Assembly (NCBI RefSeq): GCF_002754475.1
Contig: NZ_PEFL01000001.1
Location: forward strand, 1,240,001 to 1,304,000
Reading direction: 5' to 3'
Length of the DNA stretch: 64,000 nt
Source: Comamonas sp. 26
GTDB lineage: Bacteria; Pseudomonadota; Gammaproteobacteria; Burkholderiales; Burkholderiaceae_C
A program made the translations under genes and the position numbers. The notes beneath the pieces are model-generated. The model had not been told where the DNA came from. It did no database searches and worked only from the letters and a program-made list of their open reading frames with translations. Shown piece after piece: positions 7,466-15,953 of this stretch (position 1 is the first letter of the stretch; each line of letters opens with the position of its first letter).

Positions 7466-9163
7466 TCATTCATCCATGATGCTGCCTGAAATGGCAATAA
7501 AATTGATGCGTTGCTTGTTGGGGAAACGTTTCTGGTACTGATGACCACGACCTTTACTGGTTTTGATGAGGCCACTCTCTGCCAGTTGCTTGAATGCTTT
7601 GTTGTCCCATCGATCTCCTATTAGATCTTTGAATTTTTGTGGTTTTATAAGATAAAGGTCTTCTAATTCATCTTGAAAATGCAAGCCAATGACGCTTGGC
7701 TTCTTAAGGAGGATATATTGCTCGAAGGGGCGAAATTTCTGCATGTTGTTTTTTATGGTGTTACGAATTATTTTTATGATTGATGTATCGTCGTTTTGAG
7801 ATTTTTTATTATGGTTCTTGCTTCGTGTTAGGAGCTCTTTAAAAAGAATTCCAATAGCATTGTCAATATCATTTCTATTAATGTTTAAATGGCAGTACTT
7901 GATAGTCAGACGACCAACAAAGGCGCAAAATGTCAGTCCATTTAGGATGCGATGATTGGGGCCACTCAAATCTTCGTCAATTCCTGCAGATTTAAGAATC
8001 TTCCTCTTAATTATTTTTTCATCTTTCTTAAAGCGATCTTTATGTTCTTCAAGATTAGCAGCCACGGATGAGACAACCAAATCGCCAAGAACACCTGAAA
8101 ACATGGTGCTATTTTCTTTAATGAAGTCAGCAAGATCTGAACTTTGAGTAAAACCGCATAGCTCATCAAACATCCCATATTCACCAGGGTGAATAGAGAA
8201 AATTCGAGATGAGACCCCGCCATGCAGAGTTGCATTTCCTTCAATAGCCGTTTCTTTTAAGTCCTTCTCCGCTGAAATGATCAGCGTGCACCTCATGTTC
8301 TTTGTCGGTTTGGTGTTAGATGAGGCAAGGTGACTGCGAAGACGTCTTGCTTCATTGCCCACATCCATAATTAGTGAAATTATTGGGTCCGCTGATTTCT
8401 TCCCGTGTGCATCTTCGAGGTTTACAGAATAGGTTCCTTGCTCGCTGCAGTAATCGTGTAATCCAATCGTCGTTGCATTGACTGTTTGTACATCCGCATT
8501 GCCTTTAACTATATTTCCAACAAAATATTGAATAATTGACTTTCCAATTGAAGTGGGGCCCACCAACATCAACGATAGTGGTGATATGCCAAAGCTTTTA
8601 TAGAAATATGATGTTAGAGAAAAAAGTAGAGTTACAAGCAAGCGTGGAGAAAGACTTAGGATACGATGAAATTTTTCATTGAATAAATCAATATTATTTT
8701 TGGCCTGAATTTTTCTCAACGCATTCTCGATTAATATGATTTGATGACCGTCGGGGAGTTGTTTGGGTAAATGAATATTTGAGTTTTTAATAAAGCATGA
8801 GTAGATGCCTTCGGTAGTTTCTATTTCGTGAAATCCTTCTTGGTCAAGAAGGATGGTGTTTAGATTGTTGCTGATTTTTAAAAAATGAATTAATGATTTT
8901 TTAACTTCTTTGATTGAGTGACCAAGAATTTCGATAACGCCATTCTTGATGAGATACTCGCTTAAGATGCTATCTCGTCCGTGTGCCAGTAAAGCCGTTG
9001 AAATGTTGATGGCTTCTTCGTGGATAGAGTGAAGGCGTTGAATGACAAGAAACTGATTGCCTGCCTGATTTTTATAGACACCTAAAGGTTTGAAGCTATG
9101 GAAAAGAATATTGTTTGTGGTTTCAAATTCTTTATGTTGTATTGAGGAGATTGAATGATTCAT
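7466..9163 (-). CDS. DUF927 domain-containing ATPase/helicase-like protein
   Basis: A 565-residue protein starting at the ATG at 9163. That start is chosen because GGAGGAAAGGAAA lies directly upstream on the minus strand; an upstream in-frame start at 9256 would add 31 residues with no comparable site. The central part has a Walker A motif, GPTSIGKS, near residue 210, followed by VQTVNATTIGLHDYC and VNLEDAHGKK. These match the DUF927 layout seen in phage, plasmid and satellite replication proteins, which is related to the helicase half of primase-helicases. The C-terminal 60 residues (DRWDNKAFKQLAESGLIKTSKGRGHQ spacing) look like a winged-helix domain. Its place between the AlpA-like gene and the replication initiator suggests a replicative or loader ATPase. 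Codon use is AT-rich. Confidence 0.7.
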   Translation of the reverse strand: MNHSISSIQHKEFETTNNILFHSFKPLGVYKNQAGNQFLVIQRLHSIHEEAINISTALLAHGRDSILSEYLIKNGVIEILGHSIKEVKKSLIHFLKISNNLNTILLDQEGFHEIETTEGIYSCFIKNSNIHLPKQLPDGHQIILIENALRKIQAKNNIDLFNEKFHRILSLSPRLLVTLLFSLTSYFYKSFGISPLSLMLVGPTSIGKSIIQYFVGNIVKGNADVQTVNATTIGLHDYCSEQGTYSVNLEDAHGKKSADPIISLIMDVGNEARRLRSHLASSNTKPTKNMRCTLIISAEKDLKETAIEGNATLHGGVSSRIFSIHPGEYGMFDELCGFTQSSDLADFIKENSTMFSGVLGDLVVSSVAANLEEHKDRFKKDEKIIKRKILKSAGIDEDLSGPNHRILNGLTFCAFVGRLTIKYCHLNINRNDIDNAIGILFKELLTRSKNHNKKSQNDDTSIIKIIRNTIKNNMQKFRPFEQYILLKKPSVIGLHFQDELEDLYLIKPQKFKDLIGDRWDNKAFKQLAESGLIKTSKGRGHQYQKRFPNKQRINFIAISGSIMDE

Positions 9164-9310
9164 AAATTTTCCTTTCCTCCACACCGGCGGCTCACATATA
9201 GTCGTGATGCTGGTCAGTGTGGGGTGAGAATTCTCTACCGCGTTATGCAGTAGCAAAGAGATCTGTGCATCAATAAAAAAGAGGCACTTATGATGAGGTT
9301 TCTATTTTCT

Positions 9311-9607
9311 TTAGTGGGAAGAGGGCATACCCAATGCAATGCGCAGCTCCCCGACATTCCATGAGGAAACACGATTGCTAAAGTGCTTTGGGGCTGGAAA
9401 TTTCTGATCACGAACCCAACGATAAATAGTAGGTTTTGAAACACCAAAAAGCTTAGTCACTGTATGAAGCCTGATATGCGCTGAATCTGGGAGGCGGTCG
9501 AATTGGGCCAGAACGGGGTCTACTTTGGATGAGTGCATTTTTTCGGTGCTTGTCGGTTGAACGTGGGGCTTAAACATGGTCGGTTGTGTATGAGTAGGTT
9601 TTTGCAT
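9311..9607 (-). CDS. AlpA-like helix-turn-helix regulator
   Basis: A small protein of up to 98 residues. In its second half, IRLHTVTKLFGVSKPTIYRWVRDQKFP is the MerR/AlpA-type helix-turn-helix found in phage and satellite excisionases and activators. No ribosome binding site supports any one start; in-frame ATGs at 9577 and 9538 are alternatives, and the last would still keep the DNA-binding part. Proteins of this kind control integrase genes or act as excision factors. It lies between the DUF927 gene and the integrase, all on the minus strand. The 25-bp palindrome at 9688-9712, just upstream, is an obvious candidate binding site. Confidence 0.75.
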   Translation of the reverse strand: MQKPTHTQPTMFKPHVQPTSTEKMHSSKVDPVLAQFDRLPDSAHIRLHTVTKLFGVSKPTIYRWVRDQKFPAPKHFSNRVSSWNVGELRIALGMPSSH

Positions 9608-10001
9608 GGAGGTAAATAAACAATTAGCTGATCGATGAATGCAATTTTGCCGAGATTTATGGGTAATCCAAGTGGCATATTTCTGTGAAAACTTACCTAC
9701 TAGGTGAGTTTTAATTTTGCTTTTTACCTATGTTAAATTTTCTATTTATTTTAAATATCAATATATAAAAACTAATACAAGATTGAGGCTTGGCCAGATG
9801 CTGTTGAAAGCTCGAGATGGCTTTTAAGAATGCGAGTAGTCACTCTTTTTCAAGGCGTTCGCTCGCTTGGAAGCGCCATTGACTAACTACAGAGCTCGAC
9901 AGAAGTGTTTGTATGGTCGCTTGCTCCAATTCCTTGGGCAAGCCACCTAGCCGAAGCGCTTGGGCAGGGATGTCCGTTCAGAACATCTGAGGGCAACTTG
10001 A
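9608..10001. other. Intergenic region between alpA-like gene and integrase
   Basis: The first 170 bp are extremely AT-rich and contain the 25-bp palindrome at 9688-9712 plus a further half-site, TTTTACCTA, a dozen bases beyond it. Composition returns to host-like from about 9800. No ORF with support is seen. The alpA promoter should lie here on the minus strand. Confidence 0.4.
9688..9712. promoter_or_regulatory. 25-bp near-perfect palindrome upstream of alpA (operator candidate)
   Basis: Arms AAAACTTACCTA (9688-9699) and TAGGTGAGTTTT (9701-9712) flank a single central base and match at 11 of 12 pairs. It lies about 80 bp upstream of the AlpA-like gene's start in an AT-rich promoter-like region. 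The half-site recurs shortly afterwards as TTTTACCTA. This is typical of a dimeric repressor or activator site; the protein that binds it is not known. Confidence 0.55.
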
Positions 10002-11267
10002 TTACGCTGTGCGCCGAAACTGAATCACGATCTGGTGTGGGGCCGCTGAACCTGCTTCACAGGCAATCAAAAAGTCAGCCCATTTTTTCAGGGCCTCACG
10101 GCGTTCGGGGATTTCCTCACGCACGTCATAGATGGCTTCCATGCCCTTGAGTGTGTGGTTCAGCGCAATTTCGGAAATTTCGCGAGAAACGCCCATATTG
10201 CGCATGTGTCCCTTGGCTGTGCTGCGCGTGTCATGTGGCGTGAAGCGTCGAATATCGATGTCACCGCGCTCAAAGGCGCGAGTGATAGCAGCCCAAAGTG
10301 TTGTTGTGCCTACATGGGTGTCGCCAAGCGCGAGAAGACGGTCCTGGCGACGTGCTGGCAGCAGGTACTCTGAGCCATCGGCAAAGAGCAGAAGCTCACG
10401 AAACCACTCAATCACGGCTGGCACCAGCGGGACGAGAAAGCCATTGCGAGTTTTGACCGCATCATCAGGAATCCACCACACACCACGGTCAAGGTAAAGG
10501 TGCTCCTTCTTGGCCTTGACCAGTTCAACCCCACGCACACATGTGGCCAACAGAATTCGGAAGGCCAAGCCGTTTTGACGACCGATCAAGTCCACGGTGG
10601 GCAACAAGGTGCGCAGCTCCGCTTCATCCAGCATGATGCGACGGCGTACTGGTGGGCGCGGCCCCATGAGTGCGGCCAATTTAATGCCGAAACATGGGTT
10701 TGTGGGAATCAACGTCAGCCCACACGCATGGTCAAACAGCTGGGAAGCCGTGGTCAAAATCCGTTTGGTGATTGTCCATGTGCGCTGGCAGTCCTTCAAC
10801 ATGGAAACGATGTCGATAGGGGTGACTTTTTCGACTTGCCATGAGCCCAGGCGCGGCAGAATGACTTGGTCAAAGTCGTAGTTGCGATACTGAACCGTCA
10901 CTTTGGCAAAGCTGTCGAGGCGTAAGCGCTTTTCGCGATAGTCATTGACGAGGTCGCGTACTGTCCACGCAGCGATAGCACGGCTGCGGGTGACTTGCTT
11001 TTGAGCCGCAACATCTTCATTGCCATCAACTGCAGCACGTAAGGCACGGGCTTTTTCACGTGCGTTGCTGAGGCTGATGTCGGGGTAGTTGCCCAGGGTG
11101 ACTTCTTTGCGCCGACCGTGAAGGCGGTAGCGCAAGACCCAAGATGCGGTACCTGCTTTGGAGAGTGTGAAGGTTAGGCCATCACCATCAGATTTGGCGA
11201 TTTCCTCCCCCTTTGATATCCAGTTTTTGAGCTGCCTATCTGTCAATAAGTTGGTGAGTTTGGGCAT
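10002..11267 (-). CDS. Tyrosine-type site-specific integrase (P4/DUF4102 type)
   Basis: A 421-residue recombinase. The N-terminal 90 residues are the DUF4102 arm-binding domain (LTFTLSKAGTASWVLRYRLHG, then VTLGNYPDISLSNAREKA). A core-binding region follows, then the catalytic domain with Arg245 in ATCVRGVELVKAK, the HDTR box at 345-348, His371 and the nucleophile Tyr380 in EAIYDV. All active-site residues are visible, so the enzyme is likely functional. GGGGGAA precedes the ATG. P4-type integrases insert islands and satellites, often into tRNA genes, but no tRNA lies next to this one. Direct repeats just upstream (11309-11341) are candidate arm sites. The gene's base composition is host-like, in contrast to the AT-rich module on its left. 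Confidence 0.92.
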   Translation of the reverse strand: MPKLTNLLTDRQLKNWISKGEEIAKSDGDGLTFTLSKAGTASWVLRYRLHGRRKEVTLGNYPDISLSNAREKARALRAAVDGNEDVAAQKQVTRSRAIAAWTVRDLVNDYREKRLRLDSFAKVTVQYRNYDFDQVILPRLGSWQVEKVTPIDIVSMLKDCQRTWTITKRILTTASQLFDHACGLTLIPTNPCFGIKLAALMGPRPPVRRRIMLDEAELRTLLPTVDLIGRQNGLAFRILLATCVRGVELVKAKKEHLYLDRGVWWIPDDAVKTRNGFLVPLVPAVIEWFRELLLFADGSEYLLPARRQDRLLALGDTHVGTTTLWAAITRAFERGDIDIRRFTPHDTRSTAKGHMRNMGVSREISEIALNHTLKGMEAIYDVREEIPERREALKKWADFLIACEAGSAAPHQIVIQFRRTA

Positions 11268-11743
11268 GTTCCCCCGCTGCGAAACTCACGCGATTTGACC
11301 ACCTCTCTAGCTACCCAACCGGCTACCCAGCTAGCTACCCACAGGAGGTGCGCTGTGGCGATTTGAATTGATCTCTAAAAAGTCAATTTTCTTTTTAAAT
11401 CAAAGGGTTATTTGGGTTTTTGTGAGGCTTTGAAAACCGCTGTGAGATCGTGCAGAAAATTGCAGGTGGCAATTTTCATTTTTTAAAACTTTCCTTATTT
11501 CATGCGGGCTTCACAGGACTTGATTCTCTGAAAAGGCCTCTGACCACCAGTCTATCTACCAGTAGTTCAAGGCCTTGCAGTAGCAGCTACCCAGCATTCT
11601 GAATCGGCTTGACGTTTAGGTGATTTTCAAGGGATTCGTGGCGGTGTTGTCTGTACAACAGATCTACTGAATGCAAAGCCCGCTTTGGATGCGAGGCCTG
11701 CTGAGCGATGGTTGAATGGGGCTTTGAACCTGAGGACACAACA
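11268..11743. other. Intergenic region at the right end of the island
   Basis: This 476-bp gap between the integrase and the lipocalin gene holds four copies of a 9-bp motif (A/G)GCTACCCA, three of them at 12-bp spacing, and an AT-rich central part around 11370-11510. No tRNA or RNA gene is visible. The junction between island and host chromosome probably lies here. Confidence 0.5.
11309..11341 (+). repeat. Three 9-bp direct repeats at 12-bp spacing (integrase arm-site candidates)
   Basis: AGCTACCCA starts at 11309, GGCTACCCA at 11321 and AGCTACCCA at 11333; a fourth AGCTACCCA is at 11585-11593. They begin 42 bp upstream of the integrase start codon. Regular short direct repeats next to an integrase gene are typical arm-type binding sites; the assignment is an inference. 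Confidence 0.55.
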
Positions 11744-12292
11744 ATGCATTTATCGAGAAGCTCTTTGATTCGCACGGCTGCTTTGACCGTGGCGGTGGCT
11801 GGCGTTGCTGCGGTGGTTTCGGGTTGCGCCGTCTCGGTGCCAAGAGGCGTCAAGCCGGTCACTGGTTTTGATGCCAAGCGTTATATGGGTACCTGGTATG
11901 AACTGGCCCGTATCGACCACCGGTTTGAAAAGGGTTTGACCGAGGTGTCGGCCAACTACAGCCTCAATGACGATGGCTCGGTGCTGGTGGTCAACCGGGG
12001 TTATGACGCGGCAAAGAAAGAATGGCGTCAGGCCAATGGCAAGGCACGTTTTTTGGGTAAGCCCGATGTGGCTGCTCTCAAGGTCTCGTTTTTTGGCCCG
12101 TTTTATGGCGGCTACAACGTGGTGAGTCTGGATGATGATTACCAGACCTCACTGGTGATTGGCGATAGCCTTGACTACTTCTGGCTGCTCTCGCGCAGCA
12201 AGTCCATCCCTGAGCAGAAGTTCAAGCAGCTGCTTGAAAAGGCTCAGAGCCTGGGTGTGGATCTGAGTCGTGTGCTGCTGGTTGCGCAATAA
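11744..12292 (+). CDS. blc: Lipocalin family lipoprotein (Blc-like)
   Basis: A 182-residue outer-membrane lipocalin. The start at 11744 is chosen because GAGGA lies seven bases upstream and it gives a signal peptide ending in a lipobox, VVSGC; an upstream ATG at 11708 would add 12 residues. The mature protein has the lipocalin signature GTWYELARIDHRFEKGLTEV near residue 55, then the SLDYFWLLSRS segment near the C-terminus. Bacterial lipocalins bind lipids such as lysophospholipids and are linked to envelope stress. It is the first gene on the host side of the island junction. Confidence 0.88.
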   Translation: MHLSRSSLIRTAALTVAVAGVAAVVSGCAVSVPRGVKPVTGFDAKRYMGTWYELARIDHRFEKGLTEVSANYSLNDDGSVLVVNRGYDAAKKEWRQANGKARFLGKPDVAALKVSFFGPFYGGYNVVSLDDDYQTSLVIGDSLDYFWLLSRSKSIPEQKFKQLLEKAQSLGVDLSRVLLVAQ

Positions 12293-12346
12293 GACTCGAT
12301 AGCGCAGCCATTGATACGTCGGGGCTAAGTGCGTAACAAGTTCGGC

Positions 12347-13429
12347 TTAGTCCCGCAACACTACCTCGACCCCAAAATTTTCTGTTGCGGCTTGCATGCC
12401 GTCATCAAAGACCAGCACGCGCTCGGGCCAGCGCATAGCGGCTAGTTTGCTGCGTTGAATGGGGTTGTCGCCGCGCAGGCGATCTAGCCAGCGTGCGCCG
12501 ACGGAATAGTCCACGCAAAACACATTGCTGCGCAGGCCATGCCATGAAAGGGGCGAAGTGCCACCAAACAGGTTTTCAAACTGCGCGCCGTGCGCTGGCG
12601 CGTCGGCTGCGCGCATGCGGCGCCAGTAGTGGCCGACGATGACGGCTGGCGTTTCGTTGTATTCATTCCACCAAGCCACGCGCTCCACAAAGCGCCATTT
12701 GCCGCCTGCGTAAAACGGGTTGCGGCACTCACGCTCCACGCCGGCGGTCAGCACCTTGAGGGGGTTGACCATGGCTTTGTTCAGCTCGTTTTCGCTGTGC
12801 GCGGGCAGAAAGGGCGGCTCGTAGCGGTAGTCTTCAAGGCTGTGCGACCAGCTGAGCTCTTCCTGGCGCATGCGCTCAGCCACGCGCTGGGCGGTGGACT
12901 GTGCATCGGCAAGCTTTTCAAAGTGATCGTAAGAGGCGCGGGCGCTGCCGCTGGGCAGCTTGCGAATCATGGCAATTTGCTCGGGCCGCCATGCAGCGTG
13001 CACGATGCGCAGGTCTTCGCGCTCCAGCGCAATGGGCAGTTGGTTCAGTAGCCTGAGCATGGCCGGTGCCTCGGCCGCAGGCATGCGTGCAAAGGGGGCG
13101 TATTTGGGCTGATCAGCATCAACGCGGCTGTCAAAGAACCAGCCGGAGCCGTCTTTGGCATCTTCACGCAGCAGATTGATCTCATGGTTGCCCAGCACTG
13201 CATGGGCTTTGCCTGAGGCCAGCATGCCCCCTACCAGCGCGAGCACAGAAGGGCTGTCTGGCCCGCGGTCGCAAAAATCGCCCACAAAGACCAGGCGTCG
13301 GCCGTCTGGGTGATTGCCTTGCAGGTCATAGCCAAGGTTGGCCAGAAGCTGCACCAGCGCGGAGTATTCGCCGTGGATATCGCCAACGATGTCGAGGGCA
13401 CCAGGGGGAAGGGGCTGGACTAGGCTCAT
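12347..13429 (-). CDS. Metallophosphoesterase (PPP-type phosphatase)
   Basis: A 360-residue cytoplasmic phosphatase with all motifs of the calcineurin-like fold in the N-terminal third: GDIHG near 17, GDFCDRG near 50 and GNHE near 81. These bind two metal ions. The remaining part is less conserved and includes a VGHYWRR segment that supplies another metal ligand. The family includes bacterial serine/threonine phosphatases and Ap4A-type hydrolases, and the substrate cannot be told here. It stands alone, with 168 bp separating it from folA on the same strand. Confidence 0.82.
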   Translation of the reverse strand: MSLVQPLPPGALDIVGDIHGEYSALVQLLANLGYDLQGNHPDGRRLVFVGDFCDRGPDSPSVLALVGGMLASGKAHAVLGNHEINLLREDAKDGSGWFFDSRVDADQPKYAPFARMPAAEAPAMLRLLNQLPIALEREDLRIVHAAWRPEQIAMIRKLPSGSARASYDHFEKLADAQSTAQRVAERMRQEELSWSHSLEDYRYEPPFLPAHSENELNKAMVNPLKVLTAGVERECRNPFYAGGKWRFVERVAWWNEYNETPAVIVGHYWRRMRAADAPAHGAQFENLFGGTSPLSWHGLRSNVFCVDYSVGARWLDRLRGDNPIQRSKLAAMRWPERVLVFDDGMQAATENFGVEVVLRD

Positions 13430-13597
13430 GGTTAAGGGCTGTGGGCTTGCGCGATTGGAGGGGCGATGACGGACTTGCCATTGTCATACGGCAAGCCAGC
13501 GTGAACCTGACGATTGTTGCAATGCAGCAGTGATGCGGCAAGAGGGAAGCTGTCTCTTGCTGGACTATCTGCGTGTCAGTCGGCGACGTGATGAAAC

Positions 13598-14095
13598 CTA
13601 TCGTTCAAAGCGCACAAAGTTGTAGGGCAGGCCGTTGGCGGCAATGTGGCTGCTGCGGCGCACTTCCTTCCAATCGGTTCCCAGTTCGGGCGCGTAGGCA
13701 TCACCTTCGTAGTCGCGGCCGATTTCTGTGACTTCTACGGCATCGGCCAGGGGCAGGGTCTGAACGTAGATTTGCGCGCCGCCTATGACCCAGACATCTT
13801 GCGACAGTTTCTGGGCCAGCTCCAGCGCCTCTTCAAGGCTGGCTGCGCGAACCACTTTGTCGGATGCGGGTTCGGGCTGCCAGTTGCCTTGACGGGTGAC
13901 GACGATATTGGTGCGGCCGGGCAGGGGGCGAAAGCGCGCGGGCAGGGAGTCCCAAGTCTTGCGGCCCATGATGACGGCGCTGCCCCGGGTCAGATCCTTG
14001 AAGTGAGCCATGTCTTCTGGCAGATGCCAGGGCATGGTGTTGTCCTTGCCGATGACACCGTTGGCTGCGCGGGCGTAAATGAGTTGGATGGCCAT
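13598..14095 (-). CDS. folA: Dihydrofolate reductase
   Basis: A 165-residue enzyme that reduces dihydrofolate to tetrahydrofolate with NADPH. The N-terminal IYARAANGVIGKDNTMPWHLPEDMAHFK carries the substrate-site Trp and the catalytic acidic residue. VIMGRKTWDSLP and the NADPH loop DVWVIGGAQIY are also present. It is downstream of thyA on the same strand, across a 121-bp gap with a large inverted repeat. The pairing makes sense because thymidylate synthase produces the dihydrofolate that this enzyme recycles. Confidence 0.97.
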   Translation of the reverse strand: MAIQLIYARAANGVIGKDNTMPWHLPEDMAHFKDLTRGSAVIMGRKTWDSLPARFRPLPGRTNIVVTRQGNWQPEPASDKVVRAASLEEALELAQKLSQDVWVIGGAQIYVQTLPLADAVEVTEIGRDYEGDAYAPELGTDWKEVRRSSHIAANGLPYNFVRFER

Positions 14096-14111
14096 ATAGC
14101 TATCAATAAAG

Positions 14112-14189
14112 AAGCTGCTTGCGCTTGTTGTTCATAGATTTCAGAGATGAAAGCTCTTGAAGCCTATTGAAATCATGCGCAAGCAGCTT
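14112..14189. repeat. 13-bp perfect inverted repeat between thyA and folA
   Basis: Arms AAGCTGCTTGCGC (14112-14124) and GCGCAAGCAGCTT (14177-14189) are perfect complements separated by 52 bases. Each arm resembles the dispersed intergenic repeat typical of Comamonadaceae, here in two opposed copies. There is no long T-run, so simple termination is unlikely. Confidence 0.6.
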
Positions 14190-14216
14190 TGATTTTTATA
14201 GTGAATAGTGTGCGGC

Positions 14217-15044
14217 TTAAACCGCGACAGGCGCCTTGATGCCTGCGTGGTGCTGATAGTCCAGCACTTCAAAGTCGTCGAACTCGTAGTCGAAGATGGA
14301 GTCTGGCTTGCGCTTGATGTTCAGTGTCGGGTAGGCAAAGGGCTGGCGCGCCAGCTGGGTCTGCACCTGCTCGAAGTGGTTGTTGTAGATATGGCAGTCG
14401 CCGCCGGTCCAGATGAAGTCACCCACTGCCAGGTCGCATTGCTGGGCCAGCATATGGGTCAGCAGCGCATAGCTGGCGATGTTGAAGGGCACGCCTAAAA
14501 AGATATCGGCGCTGCGCTGGTACAGCTGGCAACTGAGCTTGCCTTCGGCCACATAGAACTGGAAAAACGAGTGGCAGGGCATGAGCGCCATCTTGTCGAG
14601 CTCGGCCACATTCCAGGCGCTGACGATGATGCGACGGCTGTCGGGGCTGCTTTTGAGCTGTTTGACGACTTCTGCAATCTGGTCGATATGCGTGCCATCG
14701 GCCTTGGGCCAGCTGCGCCACTGCACGCCGTACACGGGACCCAGGTCACCCGTGGACTTGTCGGCCCATTCGTCCCAGATGGTGCAGCCGCGCTCTTGCA
14801 GCCACTTCACGTTGCTGTCGCCACGGAGAAACCACAGCAATTCCAGAATGATGGACTTGAGGTGAACCTTCTTGGTCGTCACCAGCGGGAAGCCTTCGCT
14901 CAGGTCAAAGCGCATCTGGTGGCCGAACACGCTGCGCGTGCCCGTGCCGGTGCGGTCGCCTTTTGCCACGCCTTGCTCAAAGACATGGCGCATAAAGGAT
15001 TCGTACTGGTTGCGCACGGGGCGCAGGGGGATGTTGGCGTTCAT
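14217..15044 (-). CDS. thyA: Thymidylate synthase
   Basis: A 275-residue enzyme, the usual ThyA length, that methylates dUMP to dTMP with methylenetetrahydrofolate. It has the folate/dUMP-binding start [11 protein letters not shown], the WFLRGDSN motif, the catalytic Cys157 in [11 protein letters not shown], the QRSAD phosphate-binding Arg, [10 protein letters not shown] and the DxHIYNNH motif. It lies upstream of folA on the minus strand and likely shares transcription with it. Confidence 0.97.
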   Translation of the reverse strand: MNANIPLRPVRNQYESFMRHVFEQGVAKGDRTGTGTRSVFGHQMRFDLSEGFPLVTTKKVHLKSIILELLWFLRGDSNVKWLQERGCTIWDEWADKSTGDLGPVYGVQWRSWPKADGTHIDQIAEVVKQLKSSPDSRRIIVSAWNVAELDKMALMPCHSFFQFYVAEGKLSCQLYQRSADIFLGVPFNIASYALLTHMLAQQCDLAVGDFIWTGGDCHIYNNHFEQVQTQLARQPFAYPTLNIKRKPDSIFDYEFDDFEVLDYQHHAGIKAPVAV

Positions 15045-15268
15045 GGTGCTATTGATGGACGGGACGACTCAGCGTACAGGACGCGGGCCGACTCTTGAAT
15101 GGGGCTGGCACCCAGATCAGAACTCTGGCGGGCGCAATGGTTTGAGTTTGCCACGTGTAGGTTGATTGGCCCTGCGGCCCAGATCAAAGAGCCTATGTAC
15201 TAGGGCGTTAAGTGGGCTGATGCATTTTTGCAACTGCACAATTGAGCCATTACATAAGGAGTTGTTGG

Positions 15269-15892
15269 ATGTCGCGAATTTTGATGACTGCTGCCGCCAG
15301 TGCACTGGCCTGCGCGGCTTTGCTGGCGGGCTGTGACCAGACCAAGGCCCCGGCAGCATCAGCGCCCGTTGATGCACCTGTGCAAGCACCTGCACCGGCT
15401 CCTGAGCCAGCAGCCGTGCCTGCAGCCACAGTGCCTGAGCCAGTTCCTGCGGCGACCGCGCAGGTCGTGCCTGGCCCCGTCATTGAGCAAGTGCGCGTGC
15501 TGCATGTGGCCAAGGATGGCGAAGAGGGGCTGGCCAGTCTGAAAAGCATGGAAGGCAAGTACCGCTGGGATGGCGTGGACTATCTGAAAACCGGTGTGCT
15601 GGCCGAGCGCCTTAAGGCGCTGACGGGCAAGTACTATGAAACCGTGCTCAAGAATCTGGAGACCGTGGGCCCGCTTGAGACGCAAGAAAATATGCTGACC
15701 GTGTTTGGCAACCGCCAGCGCATGGGCGGTGAAGAGTCTGCTGGCGTGGTGATTGACCCCGCCCGCAATGGCCTGCGCATCTGGCTGCTGACGGAGGGCA
15801 AGCAGATCGTGTTTACCGATGTGGATGGCGCAGACATTCCATGGCCCAAGGATATGCAGACCTTGATTGCCAATCAGCAGCCCGCTTCCTGA
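15269..15892 (+). CDS. Putative lipoprotein with Pro/Ala-rich linker
   Basis: A 207-residue protein of unknown function. The ATG at 15269 has AGGAG seven bases upstream and gives a short signal peptide ending in a lipobox, LLAGC. After Cys comes a linker of about 50 residues rich in Pro and Ala, typical of a spacer across the periplasm. The C-terminal domain of about 130 residues (ending KQIVFTDVDGADIPWPKDMQ) matches nothing I can name. A strong terminator follows 16 bp after the stop. A membrane-anchored periplasmic role is inferred. Confidence 0.75.
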   Translation: MSRILMTAAASALACAALLAGCDQTKAPAASAPVDAPVQAPAPAPEPAAVPAATVPEPVPAATAQVVPGPVIEQVRVLHVAKDGEEGLASLKSMEGKYRWDGVDYLKTGVLAERLKALTGKYYETVLKNLETVGPLETQENMLTVFGNRQRMGGEESAGVVIDPARNGLRIWLLTEGKQIVFTDVDGADIPWPKDMQTLIANQQPAS

Positions 15893-15907
15893 GTCGTGAA
15901 CATGCAG

Positions 15908-15938
15908 AAAGCCCTGCAATTTCTTGCAGGGCTTTTTT
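15908..15938. terminator. Rho-independent terminator, probably bidirectional
   Basis: Perfect 12-bp stem AAAGCCCTGCAA / TTGCAGGGCTTT with a TTTC loop and a T-run on the plus strand (A-run on the other side). It lies between the converging lipoprotein and FAD-oxidase genes. Confidence 0.9.
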
Positions 15939-15953
15939 GTGGGCGCTTGGTAA

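Noticed and set aside
7249..7479. 76-codon ORF on the plus strand in the AT-rich module
   Set aside because: No ribosome site, no family features, and it runs through the inverted repeats; probably chance in AT-rich DNA.
6241..9607. Complete filamentous prophage
   Set aside because: No coat, zot-like assembly or secretin genes are present; only replication and regulatory genes are seen.
11587..11877. 96-codon minus-strand ORF overlapping the lipocalin start
   Set aside because: Antisense to the lipocalin signal peptide, no motif and no ribosome site.
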